Shown in pieces: positions 1 to 6,932 of a stretch of 19,108 nt of DNA; position 1 is the stretch's first letter; the number at the start of each line of letters is the position of its first letter. Source of the DNA: Gemmatimonadaceae bacterium (GTDB taxonomy: Bacteria; Gemmatimonadota; Gemmatimonadetes; Gemmatimonadales; Gemmatimonadaceae); NCBI GenBank assembly GCA_017881545.1, contig JADGQU010000013.1, positions 1 through 19,108 on the forward strand. The letters are read 5' to 3'. The translations under genes and the position numbers were made by a program. The notes below the pieces were generated by a model. It was not told the DNA's origin. It saw only the letters and a list, made by a program, of their open reading frames with translations, and searched no databases.

Positions 1-275
1 ATACGGAAATCAGGATTCGCTCTGATCTTGCTGCCCGCCAGGTAGTAGGCCGAATCTGCCATGTCGCTGATGGTAACGGTGCGCGGGTCGCTTACCGTGA
101 CGAGAACCCATTTCCCGTTCGGGCTGATTGACGTCAGCGGATTTGCGGGCGCCTCGAGGATTTTCACAAGATCGGCGGGCGGCGATTGATATGTCTGCTG
201 TGCCCCGGCGGGGATGAGCGGCGTGAGGATCAGGCACGCGGTCGACAGAGCGCGACGATACGAGAATGTGTTCAT
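1..275 (-). CDS. S9-family (prolyl oligopeptidase-type) serine peptidase, N-terminal fragment
   Basis: The reading frame is open from the ATG at 275 to the window edge (91 codons), so only the N-terminus is visible. Residues 1-26 form a Sec signal peptide: a basic n-region (YRR), a hydrophobic core and a cleavage-like AGA before QQT. The mature start, with PPADLVKILEAP followed by SISPNGKWVLVTVSDP, is the usual opening of exported S9 peptidases, where it begins the beta-propeller that gates the alpha/beta-hydrolase domain. The catalytic Ser-Asp-His triad lies outside the window, so activity cannot be judged. Related full-length enzymes are about 650-850 residues and cleave peptides in the periplasm. 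The gene follows the P450 on the same strand after 81 bases, and I see no terminator between them. No Shine-Dalgarno sequence is evident. The family call rests on sequence style and is moderately sure. Confidence 0.72.
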   Translation of the reverse strand, partial: MNTFSYRRALSTACLILTPLIPAGAQQTYQSPPADLVKILEAPANPLTSISPNGKWVLVTVSDPRTVTISDMADSAYYLAGSKIRANPDFR

Positions 276-356
276 GGATGTGTTGTGGTGGACGGGATCA
301 TGCGGGCAGATCTGGCTGCAACTATATCAATACTGGCTGTACGATTGGATTGTTGG

Positions 357-1733
357 TCAACGTTTCTCGACGCGCATGCTCAAGCCGCCGTCTGGCCGAA
401 GTGTGATCTTGGGGTCGACTTCGGGCGGCGCCGTTCCGAGATAGCGGAACTTCCACTTCTGGGCGATGGTCGCAAGGATCAGGATCCCTTCCATCCACGC
501 GAACTGCTCTCCGATGCAGATGCGCGTCCCGCCGCCAAAGGGGAAATAGGAAAACTTCGGACGCATCGCCGCGACTTCGGGCAGCCAACGCTCCGGATCA
601 AACCGCTCGGGATCGGGGTGAAAGCGCGGATCGCGATGCGTGATGTATTGCGACATGAGCACCATCGAGCGTGCCGGAATGCGATATCCGCCCGCCTCGA
701 AGTCGTTGATTGCCCGGCGTCCCACCGCCCACGCCGGTGGATAAAGCCTCATCGACTCGGCGAGAATCATCCGGGTGTAGGGAAGATTCGCGAGATCCTC
801 GGGCCGCGGCAGCCTACTCCCAAGCGCGTCAACTTCACGATGGAATCGCGCCTCGATTTCCGGATGCTGTGACAGCAGGTACCACGTCCATGAGAGAGCG
901 TTGGCCGTCGTCTCGTGACCGGCCAGGAAAATCGTCATCGCTTCGTCGCGGACCTGCACATTCGTCATCCCGCCGCCATCGCCTTCCGTATCCTGCGCGA
1001 GGAGCATCATCGACAACAGATCTCCGGTATCCTCGCCGGTCGCGCGATGCTCGTCGATGATGCGGTAGATCGTTTTGTCGAGACGCGCGCGTGCGGCGTC
1101 GAACCGTTTGATGTATGGAAGCGGCAGCTTCTCCAGCAGCTCGCTGAACGGCAGAATGCCGATGTTGAATGCCTCGAACGTTGTCGTGAGCGCTTCTCCG
1201 ATCTCGGCTGCCTCCTTCTCGACGTCGGCGCTGAAGAGCGTCTTCGCCACAATCGCGAGCGTGAGCTTCATCATCGTGTCGTGCAAGTCGAGCGCGTGCC
1301 CATCGGTCCACGACGACCTGGCTCGATCGGCGTACTCGACCATCGATCTCCCATAGGCGGCGATGCGATCCCGGTGAAACGCCGGCTGCGCCAGTCGCCG
1401 CTGTCGCAGGTGAAACTCACCTTCGCTAGTCAAAAGTCCTTCGCCCAGCACCCGCTTGGCGCGATCGAGCGCGCGACTCTTGGTGAAATTCTTCTGGTTC
1501 GTGACGAGCACGTCGCGGATGAGATCCGGATGGTTGAAGAGGTAGATCCGCTCGTTGCCGACCTTGAAGAACACGATGTCGCCATACCTTTTCGCGGACT
1601 CAACCATGAACGGGAGCCGGCGGCGCGCAAACCTGATCAGCATGTGGCCCGGGAAACGCGCGGGTGGCCCGGGTGGGTTCCGTTTCTCTGGAGGCTTGTT
1701 CTGCATCGCGACGCCAATGACACTCGAGCGCAT
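357..1733 (-). CDS. Cytochrome P450 monooxygenase
   Basis: This is a 458-residue soluble P450 of normal length. It has the proline-rich PPGPP hinge (about 20-24), the I-helix oxygen-activation motif AGHETT (271-276), the K-helix ExxR (E326-R329), the PERF/PERW region (376-383) and the heme signature FGGGTRICIG (399-408), with Cys406 as the thiolate ligand. Every diagnostic element is intact, so an active heme enzyme is expected. The substrate cannot be read from sequence, although the overall style resembles bacterial fatty-acid or terpene hydroxylases. No ferredoxin or reductase gene is nearby, so electrons must come from elsewhere. The ATG at 1733 lacks a Shine-Dalgarno sequence but sits 5 bases after a weak TACTCT -10 candidate, which suggests a leaderless mRNA. 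An internal ATG at 1706 is an alternative start just before the proline-rich segment. It is transcribed divergently from the ABC transporter. Confidence 0.95.
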   Translation of the reverse strand: MRSSVIGVAMQNKPPEKRNPPGPPARFPGHMLIRFARRRLPFMVESAKRYGDIVFFKVGNERIYLFNHPDLIRDVLVTNQKNFTKSRALDRAKRVLGEGLLTSEGEFHLRQRRLAQPAFHRDRIAAYGRSMVEYADRARSSWTDGHALDLHDTMMKLTLAIVAKTLFSADVEKEAAEIGEALTTTFEAFNIGILPFSELLEKLPLPYIKRFDAARARLDKTIYRIIDEHRATGEDTGDLLSMMLLAQDTEGDGGGMTNVQVRDEAMTIFLAGHETTANALSWTWYLLSQHPEIEARFHREVDALGSRLPRPEDLANLPYTRMILAESMRLYPPAWAVGRRAINDFEAGGYRIPARSMVLMSQYITHRDPRFHPDPERFDPERWLPEVAAMRPKFSYFPFGGGTRICIGEQFAWMEGILILATIAQKWKFRYLGTAPPEVDPKITLRPDGGLSMRVEKR

Positions 1734-1738
1734 GGATC

Positions 1739-1767
1739 AGAGTAGAGATATGCGCGTCCCGCTGCAA
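1739..1767 (-). promoter_or_regulatory. Candidate promoter of the P450 gene
   Basis: Read on the minus strand, TTGCAG (1767-1762), a 17-base spacer and TACTCT (1744-1739) resemble a sigma-70 promoter, although both boxes are weak (TACTCT shares three bases with TATAAT). Only 5 bases separate the hexamer from the P450 ATG at 1733. Initiation would therefore give a leaderless or nearly leaderless transcript. The call is tentative. Confidence 0.3.
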
Positions 1768-1793
1768 GGATCTCTGATAGCACTAACGATCGC

Positions 1794-1823
1794 CCTGCTC
1801 GCAGGCTGCCAACCGCGAGCAGG
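1794..1823. other. 9-bp inverted repeat upstream of the ABC transporter
   Basis: The arms CCTGCTCGC (1794-1802) and GCGAGCAGG (1815-1823) are perfect reverse complements around a 12-base loop. No T-run follows, so it is a poor intrinsic terminator. It ends 2 bases before the candidate -35 box of the ABC gene (1826-1831), which would suit an operator. The same bases could also encode part of a chance micro-ORF at 1750-1851. Confidence 0.4.
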
Positions 1824-1825
1824 AT

Positions 1826-1854
1826 TTGCGGCCATGGCTACGCCCCAATAGTAT
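1826..1854 (+). promoter_or_regulatory. Candidate promoter of the ABC transporter gene (leaderless type)
   Basis: TTGCGG (1826-1831), a 17-base spacer and TAGTAT (1849-1854, four of six bases of TATAAT) are followed by exactly 6 bases and then the GTG start at 1861. There is no Shine-Dalgarno sequence before that GTG. The arrangement matches the -10/start spacing seen at arsR (TATATT-N6-ATG). Confidence 0.4.
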
Positions 1855-1860
1855 CCGTTT

Positions 1861-3651
1861 GTGGATCTCCTCCTTTCCTACCTGCGCAAATACCGCGGGC
1901 TGATTCTCCTCGCCCTCGTGCTGGCGGCAACCAACCAGGTGTTCTCGCTCCTGGATCCGCTCATTTTCCGGCACGTGATCGACGACTACGCCACGCGGTT
2001 CCGGGATTATCAGACGGCGACGTTCATCAAGGGTGCGGGAACGCTGCTGCTGATGGCGATGGGCGTCGCGTTCGTATCCCGCGTCGCCAAGAACTTCCAG
2101 GACTACTACGTCAACGTCATCGTCCAACGGGTGGGCGCCGAGATGTACTCGGATGGCATCAGGCACTCCCTGGAGCTGCCGTACTCTGTCTTCGAGGATC
2201 AGCGCAGCGGCGAGACACTCGGCAAGCTCCAGAAGGTGCGGTCCGACGTCGAGAGGTTCATCTCGCTCTCGATCAATCTCATCTTCACGACGCTGGTCGG
2301 CGTCGTGTTCGTCATCATCTACGCGTTTTCGGTGAACTGGATGATCGTGCCGGCATTTCTGGCGACCGTCCCGCTGCTCGGCATCCTGAGCTGGACGTTG
2401 AGCGGGCGAGTCAAAACCATACAGAAAGTGATCGTGGCCGAGACGACGGCACTGGCGGGATCCACTACCGAATCGCTTCGCAACATCGAACTGGTGAAGA
2501 GTCTCGGTCTCGCCGATCAGGAAGTGGTGCGGCTCAATGCGGTAACGGAGAAAATCCTGAAGCTTGAGCTGAAGAAGGTGAAGTACATCCGGAGCCTGAG
2601 CTTCATCCAGGGCACGTCTGTCAACCTTCTGCGCACCTGCATCCTGTTCATGATGCTCTACCTGATCTTCACCCAGAAGATAACGGTGGGCCAGTTCTTC
2701 TCTCTCCTGTTCTATTCGTTCTTCATCTTCGGGCCGATGCAGGAGCTGGGCAACATCATCAACGTCTACCGTGAGACCGAAGTATCGCTCGGCAACTTCA
2801 GAAAGATTCTGGAGACGCCCAAGGATCTAAAGCCGCTCGCTCCGGTTCCAGTGACGGAGATTCGGAGACTGGAATTCGCAAACGTCGGATTCATGCACCA
2901 GAGCGCCAGCACCCCGGCACTCACCGACATTTCCTTCGAGGTGAACCGCGGCGAGACGATTGCGTTCGTCGGGCCGTCCGGCGCGGGGAAGACGACACTG
3001 GTGAAGCTGCTGGTTGGTCTCTACCAACCCAGGCAAGGAGAGATTCTCTATAACGGCGTAAACGGCACCGATGTCGATCTTGACCGGCTGCGCGAGCAGA
3101 TCGGTCTCGTGACCCAGGACGCGCAGCTCTTCTCAGGGACAATCCGCGAGAATCTCAAATTCGTGAATCCCCACGCGACCGACGAAGAGTGTCTGGACGT
3201 GCTGCACAAGTCGGCGGCGAATGCGCTGCTGGCGCGAGCCGACAAGGGGCTCGATACGTTGATCGGCGAAGGCGGCGTCAAAGTCTCCGGCGGAGAGAAG
3301 CAACGGCTCTCGATCGCTCGGGCACTGCTCCGCAACCCGCACCTGCTGGTGTTCGACGAAGCGACCTCCTCGCTGGACTCTCTCACCGAGGAGGAGATCA
3401 GCCGCACAATGCGTGAGGTTGCCACCTCGCGCGAGGTGATCACGATACTCATCGCGCACCGGCTGTCGACGGTGATGCACGCGGACCGGATCTACGTGCT
3501 CGAGCGCGGCAAGATCGTCGAGGTCGGCCAGCACGACGTTCTGTTGCAACAAACCGGACTCTACTACGCAATGTGGCGCCAGCAGGTCGGCGAGCGCCGC
3601 GCGACGCCGCAGCTACCCCCCTCCCGACCTGCTCAGCTCGCATCGGCCTGA
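1861..3651 (+). CDS. ABC exporter half-transporter (fused membrane and ATPase domains)
   Basis: The 596-residue protein has a six-helix exporter membrane domain (about 10-310) followed by a nucleotide-binding domain. The ATPase motifs are complete: Walker A GPSGAGKTT (371-379), Q-loop Gln419, signature VSGGEKQ (475-481), Walker B LLVFDE (495-500) with catalytic Glu500, D-loop SLD (504-506) and H-loop His533. It should work as a homodimer or heterodimer that exports a lipid, peptide or drug across the inner membrane. The substrate is not readable, and no second half-transporter is adjacent. The start is GTG with no Shine-Dalgarno sequence and a good -10 hexamer 6 bases earlier. An in-frame TAG at 1849-1851 rules out a longer N-terminus. 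The C-terminus past residue 578 is a short, proline-rich, non-conserved tail. Confidence 0.95.
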   Translation: MDLLLSYLRKYRGLILLALVLAATNQVFSLLDPLIFRHVIDDYATRFRDYQTATFIKGAGTLLLMAMGVAFVSRVAKNFQDYYVNVIVQRVGAEMYSDGIRHSLELPYSVFEDQRSGETLGKLQKVRSDVERFISLSINLIFTTLVGVVFVIIYAFSVNWMIVPAFLATVPLLGILSWTLSGRVKTIQKVIVAETTALAGSTTESLRNIELVKSLGLADQEVVRLNAVTEKILKLELKKVKYIRSLSFIQGTSVNLLRTCILFMMLYLIFTQKITVGQFFSLLFYSFFIFGPMQELGNIINVYRETEVSLGNFRKILETPKDLKPLAPVPVTEIRRLEFANVGFMHQSASTPALTDISFEVNRGETIAFVGPSGAGKTTLVKLLVGLYQPRQGEILYNGVNGTDVDLDRLREQIGLVTQDAQLFSGTIRENLKFVNPHATDEECLDVLHKSAANALLARADKGLDTLIGEGGVKVSGGEKQRLSIARALLRNPHLLVFDEATSSLDSLTEEEISRTMREVATSREVITILIAHRLSTVMHADRIYVLERGKIVEVGQHDVLLQQTGLYYAMWRQQVGERRATPQLPPSRPAQLASA

Positions 3652-3676
3652 CGCATAACCCCCGACCCATCCATCC

Positions 3677-3856
3677 ATGGCAGACGACACCGGCAAGCTG
3701 AAACAGGGAAACTTCATGCAGGCGCTGGATTCGATTCGCCAGGAAGCGGAGCGCCTGATGGCGCGGCGCGATCTCCCGCCGGAAGTGAAAGCAGGCCTCG
3801 ACCGCATCATTGGTCTTACCCGGTCCAAGTTTGACTTAGGCGGAGATATCGAATAG
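3677..3856 (+). CDS. Small uncharacterised protein, 59 residues
   Basis: The frame ATG GCA GAC GAC at 3677 runs to TAG at 3854-3856. The product is hydrophilic and looks alpha-helical: a helix around residues 11-30 (MQALDSIRQEAERLMARR), then a PPEV turn, a second helix (about 37-50) and a short acidic tail. There is no signal peptide, membrane segment or cysteine. It begins 25 bases after the ABC transporter stop and may be cotranscribed with it. No clear Shine-Dalgarno sequence is present. Third-position G/C bias and an amphipathic pattern support real coding, but I do not recognise the family and assign no function. Confidence 0.6.
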   Translation: MADDTGKLKQGNFMQALDSIRQEAERLMARRDLPPEVKAGLDRIIGLTRSKFDLGGDIE

Positions 3857-3950
3857 GGGGAAGAGGGAAGGGGGAAGAGGACGCAGGAAGCGAGAAAGGG
3901 ACGGTGAAAGCTCGAATCGGGGATGCCCCTCCGCCTCCCCCCTCCCCAGT
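3856..3950. other. Purine tract followed by pyrimidine tract (G-rich / C-rich mirror region)
   Basis: From 3856 to about 3900 the plus strand is almost pure purine, with G-runs GGGGG (3856-3860), GGG (3865-3867) and GGGGG (3870-3874). A C/T tract (3926-3947) containing CCTCCCC blocks follows. A small GGGG-ATG-CCCC hairpin lies at 3919-3929. The two tracts are imperfectly complementary and could pair in RNA. This is the spacer between the ABC/small-protein unit and the sigma-factor operon. I see no classical T-run terminator. Confidence 0.45.
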
Positions 3951-3992
3951 TCCAACCCGGAAGGCGTCACTGGCATCTTATTCCCGCCTGAG

Positions 3993-4583
3993 ATGAAGAC
4001 GAGCGCCGTGGTATCAGACACTATCGGACCTTTCCCGTCCACGATTGGTGAAGAGAAGGCTGCCGCGGCGGACAACATCCGGCGCGCGCAGGCGGGAGAT
4101 GTTGATGCCTTCGAGCTGCTCTATCACGAACACTCGCCGCGGATCTACGCGTTGTGCCTGCGCCTCAAGGCCGGAGACAGCACCGAGGCGACGGAGCTGA
4201 TGCAGGATGTCTTCATCCGGGCCTGGCGAAGGCTCTCGACCTTTCGCGGCGACTGCGCATTCTCGTCGTGGCTTCATCGCCTGGCAGTGAATACGATGCT
4301 CGAGAATGCGAGAAGCGACAGTAGACGGGTCGCGAGAGTCCTGCCGATGGACGATACGTCACGTCTGGCAGGCGCGGCTCGATCGAGCGGGGTGGAGTTG
4401 AAGATGGACATGGAGAACGCGATCGCATCGCTGCCCAAAGGCGCGCGGCTCGCGTTCGTACTGCACGATGTCGAAGGGTATCAGCACCAGGAGATCGCGG
4501 AACAGCTGAGCGTCTCCGTTGGAACGGTCAAGGCGCAGCTGCACCGTGCGCGCAGACTATTGAGAGAGAGGTTGGAGAGATGA
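3993..4583 (+). CDS. ECF-family RNA polymerase sigma factor
   Basis: The 196-residue protein has the two-domain ECF layout. Region 2 spans about 37-105, with YHEHSPRIYALCLR, the -10-recognition part DVFIRAWRRLSTF and the SWLHRLAVN segment. A linker leads to region 4 at about 139-190, with the helix-turn-helix GYQHQEIAEQLSVSVGTVKAQLHRAR for -35 recognition. Region 1.1 and region 3 are absent, as usual. Its stop overlaps the next gene's ATG as ATGA, so the anti-sigma factor is translationally coupled. The first 25 residues are a non-conserved extension. The ATG at 3993 is the first in frame with good codon use and no strong Shine-Dalgarno sequence. I found no clear ECF-type autoregulatory promoter upstream. 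The triggering signal is unknown and is probably an envelope stress sensed by the partner. Confidence 0.93.
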   Translation: MKTSAVVSDTIGPFPSTIGEEKAAAADNIRRAQAGDVDAFELLYHEHSPRIYALCLRLKAGDSTEATELMQDVFIRAWRRLSTFRGDCAFSSWLHRLAVNTMLENARSDSRRVARVLPMDDTSRLAGAARSSGVELKMDMENAIASLPKGARLAFVLHDVEGYQHQEIAEQLSVSVGTVKAQLHRARRLLRERLER

Positions 4584-5263
4584 CACACGAAGTCATCAGA
4601 CATCTACTGGACGATTACGTCACCGGCGAGCTGACGGAAGATGCGCGCCGCCCGGTGGCCGATCACATCTCCGCGTGCGAAATCTGCCACGCGGAAGTCG
4701 AGAGTCTGAAAGGAGTCCTCGCCCGTGCGGCCGAACTGCCGAAGTCCATTGATCCGCCGGCGGGTGCGTGGCTCAACATCCGCGCAGCCATCGAGCGGGA
4801 CAAAGAGGCGGTCACACGGAATCATGGAATCCGGAGTCTGGATCTCTGGCGGCAGCCATATGTGCTAGCCGCCGCGATGCTGCTGGTTGCTGTTCTGTCT
4901 TCCGCTGGCACTGCTCTCTATATGAGTTCGCGCAGCGCCAATGGAAACACTTCACGCTCGGCCAGCACCACGGCCGATGCAGGTACGGCTACCTTCGCCG
5001 CCTTCGCGATCGAAGAGAACAACTATCTGAGGAACGTCGCTGTTCTGCAGGATCTCCTCGACAAGCAGGAAGCATCCCTGGCTCCGGAAACCGTCGCCCA
5101 ACTAAAGTCGAGCCTCCGTACCATCGACGAAGCGATTCTCGAAGCTCGAAACGCGCTGGCGCGCGATCCCGCGAACAAGATGCTGATCGAGATGTTGTCG
5201 GGAACGTATCGCCAAAAGGTGGACCTGCTGCGACGGACGGCGGAGATGACGCGTGGAAGCTGA
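4580..5263 (+). CDS. Membrane-bound zinc-finger anti-sigma factor
   Basis: The 227-residue protein begins with a zf-HC2 anti-sigma domain: His29-x3-Cys33-x2-Cys36 (the HxxxCxxC zinc motif) inside a helical region of about 60 residues. One membrane helix follows (about 93-115, YVLAAAMLLVAVLSS). The C-terminal part (116-227) would be periplasmic: a Ser/Thr/Ala-rich linker and then a long helical, probably coiled-coil, segment (145-222). Such proteins hold the ECF factor at the inner membrane until a signal releases it. The 4-base ATGA overlap with the sigma gene supports partnership. The periplasmic helical domain may be the sensor, which is an inference. Confidence 0.88.
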   Translation: MTHEVIRHLLDDYVTGELTEDARRPVADHISACEICHAEVESLKGVLARAAELPKSIDPPAGAWLNIRAAIERDKEAVTRNHGIRSLDLWRQPYVLAAAMLLVAVLSSAGTALYMSSRSANGNTSRSASTTADAGTATFAAFAIEENNYLRNVAVLQDLLDKQEASLAPETVAQLKSSLRTIDEAILEARNALARDPANKMLIEMLSGTYRQKVDLLRRTAEMTRGS

Positions 5264-6233
5264 GACCCGGATAGCAGCGGATCGCGCTCGGCAGGAGCGG
5301 CGCGCAATTCGGAGAGTTCCAAGAGCGTGCGCCGCGCAGCGACCGTTCGCGGCGCTGCGAGGGGCCTGCGCAATGGGCGTAGCTGCGATTCTGTTCGTCT
5401 CAGCACCCGCGCTCGCGCAGAAAAAGATCGAGCGCAAGCTGCCGCTCGGAATGGAAGGCGCGATCCGAATCGTCAATATGGTCGGAAGCGTAGTAGTCCA
5501 CGGCTGGGACAAGGACACCGTCATGGTGCGTGGAACGCTTGGTCCGGGCGATAGCTTCTTTATGGGCGGCGGCTACTCCGGTGCCAAGATGTTCGTGGAG
5601 TCAGCGAACGAGCGGGATCCGAAGCCCGCCCGTCTCGAGGTGTGGGTGCCGTCGCGAGTCCGGCTCTGGGTGAAAACAGCTACCGCAAACATCGATGTCA
5701 GTGGAGTCGATGGCGGGCTCGATCTGTACGTCGTGAGCGGAACGATCGACGTCACAGGGAGTCCGCACGAGCTGAATGCCGAAGCGATCGATGGCGATAT
5801 CCATATCACGGGCTCGCCACCTTGGGTCAGGGCCAAAAGCGCGTCAGGAACAATCGTCTTCCAGGGCGCGAGCTCGGATGCGGCATTCTCCACCGTGAGT
5901 GGACCAATCAAAGTCGATGGTGGAATCTTCGAGCGCACGAAGATCGAAACGGTGACGGGGAACATCAGCTTCTCCGGCAGCCTGGATCGGAGCGGCTCGT
6001 TCGACTTCGATACCCACAGCGGTACTGTGGATCTGGCGATCCCGGAGAAGATGGGAGCCAGCTTCTCCGTAGTTACCATCGCGGGAAGCATCACGAACAA
6101 CCTCTCGAAGAACACTCCGATTCCGGGTCGATTCGGCCGCGGCGCGGAGCTCACGATGGATGCGAGTGGCGGTGGCGCAAAGATTTCGGTGCGAACATTC
6201 AAGGGTTCCGTAACTCTGCGGAGAACGAAGTAG
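5253..6233 (+). CDS. Exported DUF4097-family beta-helix protein
   Basis: After a signal segment ending SAPALAQ (about 44-56), the protein consists of repeated short strands of the G-x-I-x-V-x-G type, such as SGTIDVTGS, DGDIHITGS, SGPIKVDG, TGNISFSGS, SGTVDLAI and KGSVTLRR. These form the right-handed beta-helix typical of DUF4097 putative adhesin proteins, which are commonly encoded next to ECF sigma/anti-sigma pairs. The GTG at 5253 has GGAG 7 bases upstream and overlaps the anti-sigma gene by 11 bases, which supports cotranslation. It gives an unusually long, Arg-rich n-region of about 40 residues. The ATG at 5373, behind GAGGGG, is the alternative start but leaves no basic n-region. The likely location is the periplasm or cell surface. 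The molecular function is unknown. Confidence 0.85.
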   Translation: MEAETRIAADRARQERRAIRRVPRACAAQRPFAALRGACAMGVAAILFVSAPALAQKKIERKLPLGMEGAIRIVNMVGSVVVHGWDKDTVMVRGTLGPGDSFFMGGGYSGAKMFVESANERDPKPARLEVWVPSRVRLWVKTATANIDVSGVDGGLDLYVVSGTIDVTGSPHELNAEAIDGDIHITGSPPWVRAKSASGTIVFQGASSDAAFSTVSGPIKVDGGIFERTKIETVTGNISFSGSLDRSGSFDFDTHSGTVDLAIPEKMGASFSVVTIAGSITNNLSKNTPIPGRFGRGAELTMDASGGGAKISVRTFKGSVTLRRTK

Positions 6234-6328
6234 CGATGCAGCAGCGAGTAGCAGCAAAAATGTTTTTCAACCCTTAGGAGGCAAGTAGCATCGTAGTGGC
6301 GCTCCAAAAACTTCTTCAGGAGATTGCC

Positions 6329-6853
6329 ATGAACCGCACACTGCTCCGCACCTTTGCACTCGTAACCGCGCTCACGCTTACGGCGTTCAGCTCCGCGCTG
6401 GCGGGACCACCGTGGATCGCGATCGAATATCCCGCCAATCCGTTCGACCACACTTCCCGAGATGCATTTCTCACCGTGCGCACCTACCATCACGGCGACC
6501 TGATGGCGAAGACCGTAACTGGAACAGCCGAGGGCGTGGTGAATGGAAAGCGACAGAGCATGCCGCTCGACATTCGTCCCGGATCTCAGCAGGGGATGTA
6601 CGTCGTGCGCTGGCAGCATCCAGCTGTGGGCAGATGGGTGCTGGTCATCAACAGCGGGATGCAGGGCATCACCGATGCAACCGCCGTTGTAGAGATCAGC
6701 TCGACCGGAACCGTTGCCAGCGTCACCGTTCCGACGCGCAATATCGGCGATGGATGGATCTCGCCACGCCCAGTTGCGGCGGCGGAGATCGACGGACTGC
6801 TTCAGGGTCGCGCGCTGGCGAGCGTCGGCACGCAGTACAGCGGAAACCGCTAG
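6329..6853 (+). CDS. Small exported protein of unknown function
   Basis: The 174-residue protein begins MNRTLLRTFALVTALTLTAF and has a clear Sec signal with cleavage after SSALA (about residue 25). The mature part (GPPWIAIEYPANPFD onward) looks all-beta, with a segment (DAFLTVRTYHHGD to WVLVINSG) that could be one immunoglobulin-like domain. I do not recognise the family. The ATG at 6329 is preceded by AGGAG (6319-6323) at good spacing. An upstream in-frame GTG at 6296 is less likely because it would bury the signal peptide. It lies 95 bases after the DUF4097 gene and just before a strong hairpin, so it is probably the last gene of the sigma-factor operon and a product of the same envelope response. 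Confidence 0.82.
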   Translation: MNRTLLRTFALVTALTLTAFSSALAGPPWIAIEYPANPFDHTSRDAFLTVRTYHHGDLMAKTVTGTAEGVVNGKRQSMPLDIRPGSQQGMYVVRWQHPAVGRWVLVINSGMQGITDATAVVEISSTGTVASVTVPTRNIGDGWISPRPVAAAEIDGLLQGRALASVGTQYSGNR

Positions 6854-6865
6854 TGCTCGAGAGTG

Positions 6866-6895
6866 GGAAGGCCTGACGATGACGTCAGGCCTTCC
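6866..6895. terminator. Perfect 13-bp hairpin between convergent genes
   Basis: GGAAGGCCTGACG (6866-6878) and CGTCAGGCCTTCC (6883-6895) pair perfectly around the loop ATGA. It begins 12 bases after the stop of the exported protein gene and 22 bases beyond the stop of the convergent lipoprotein gene. There is no U-tract on either strand. It may act as a stem-only terminator or an mRNA 3'-end stabiliser for both genes. Confidence 0.75.
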
Positions 6896-6932
6896 GCTAC
6901 TGGCCCCTCAGCTTCCGCTATTGCCCCCTCAG
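6891..6932. repeat. 21-bp tandem duplication at the 3' end of a gene
   Basis: Positions 6891-6911 and 6912-6932 are direct copies differing at 2 of 21 bases. The 6912-6932 copy holds the last codons and TAG stop (6920-6918) of the minus-strand lipoprotein gene. The other copy repeats the same codons and a second TAG (6899-6897) in the same frame, because 21 bases is seven codons. The repeat is therefore a duplicated gene tail lying behind the functional stop. Confidence 0.8.

Noticed and set aside
915..1745. 276-codon plus-strand open frame opposite the P450
   Set aside because: Antisense to a gene with every P450 motif; its protein shows no recognisable domain and has the composition of a high-GC shadow frame.
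3950..3962. TTCC-AACCC-GGAA as an ECF promoter or operator
   Set aside because: The arms are only 4 bases and no matching -10 element lies at a suitable distance.
5573..6619. 348-codon minus-strand open frame
   Set aside because: Runs antisense through the DUF4097 gene and into the exported-protein gene, both of which have signal peptides and better starts.
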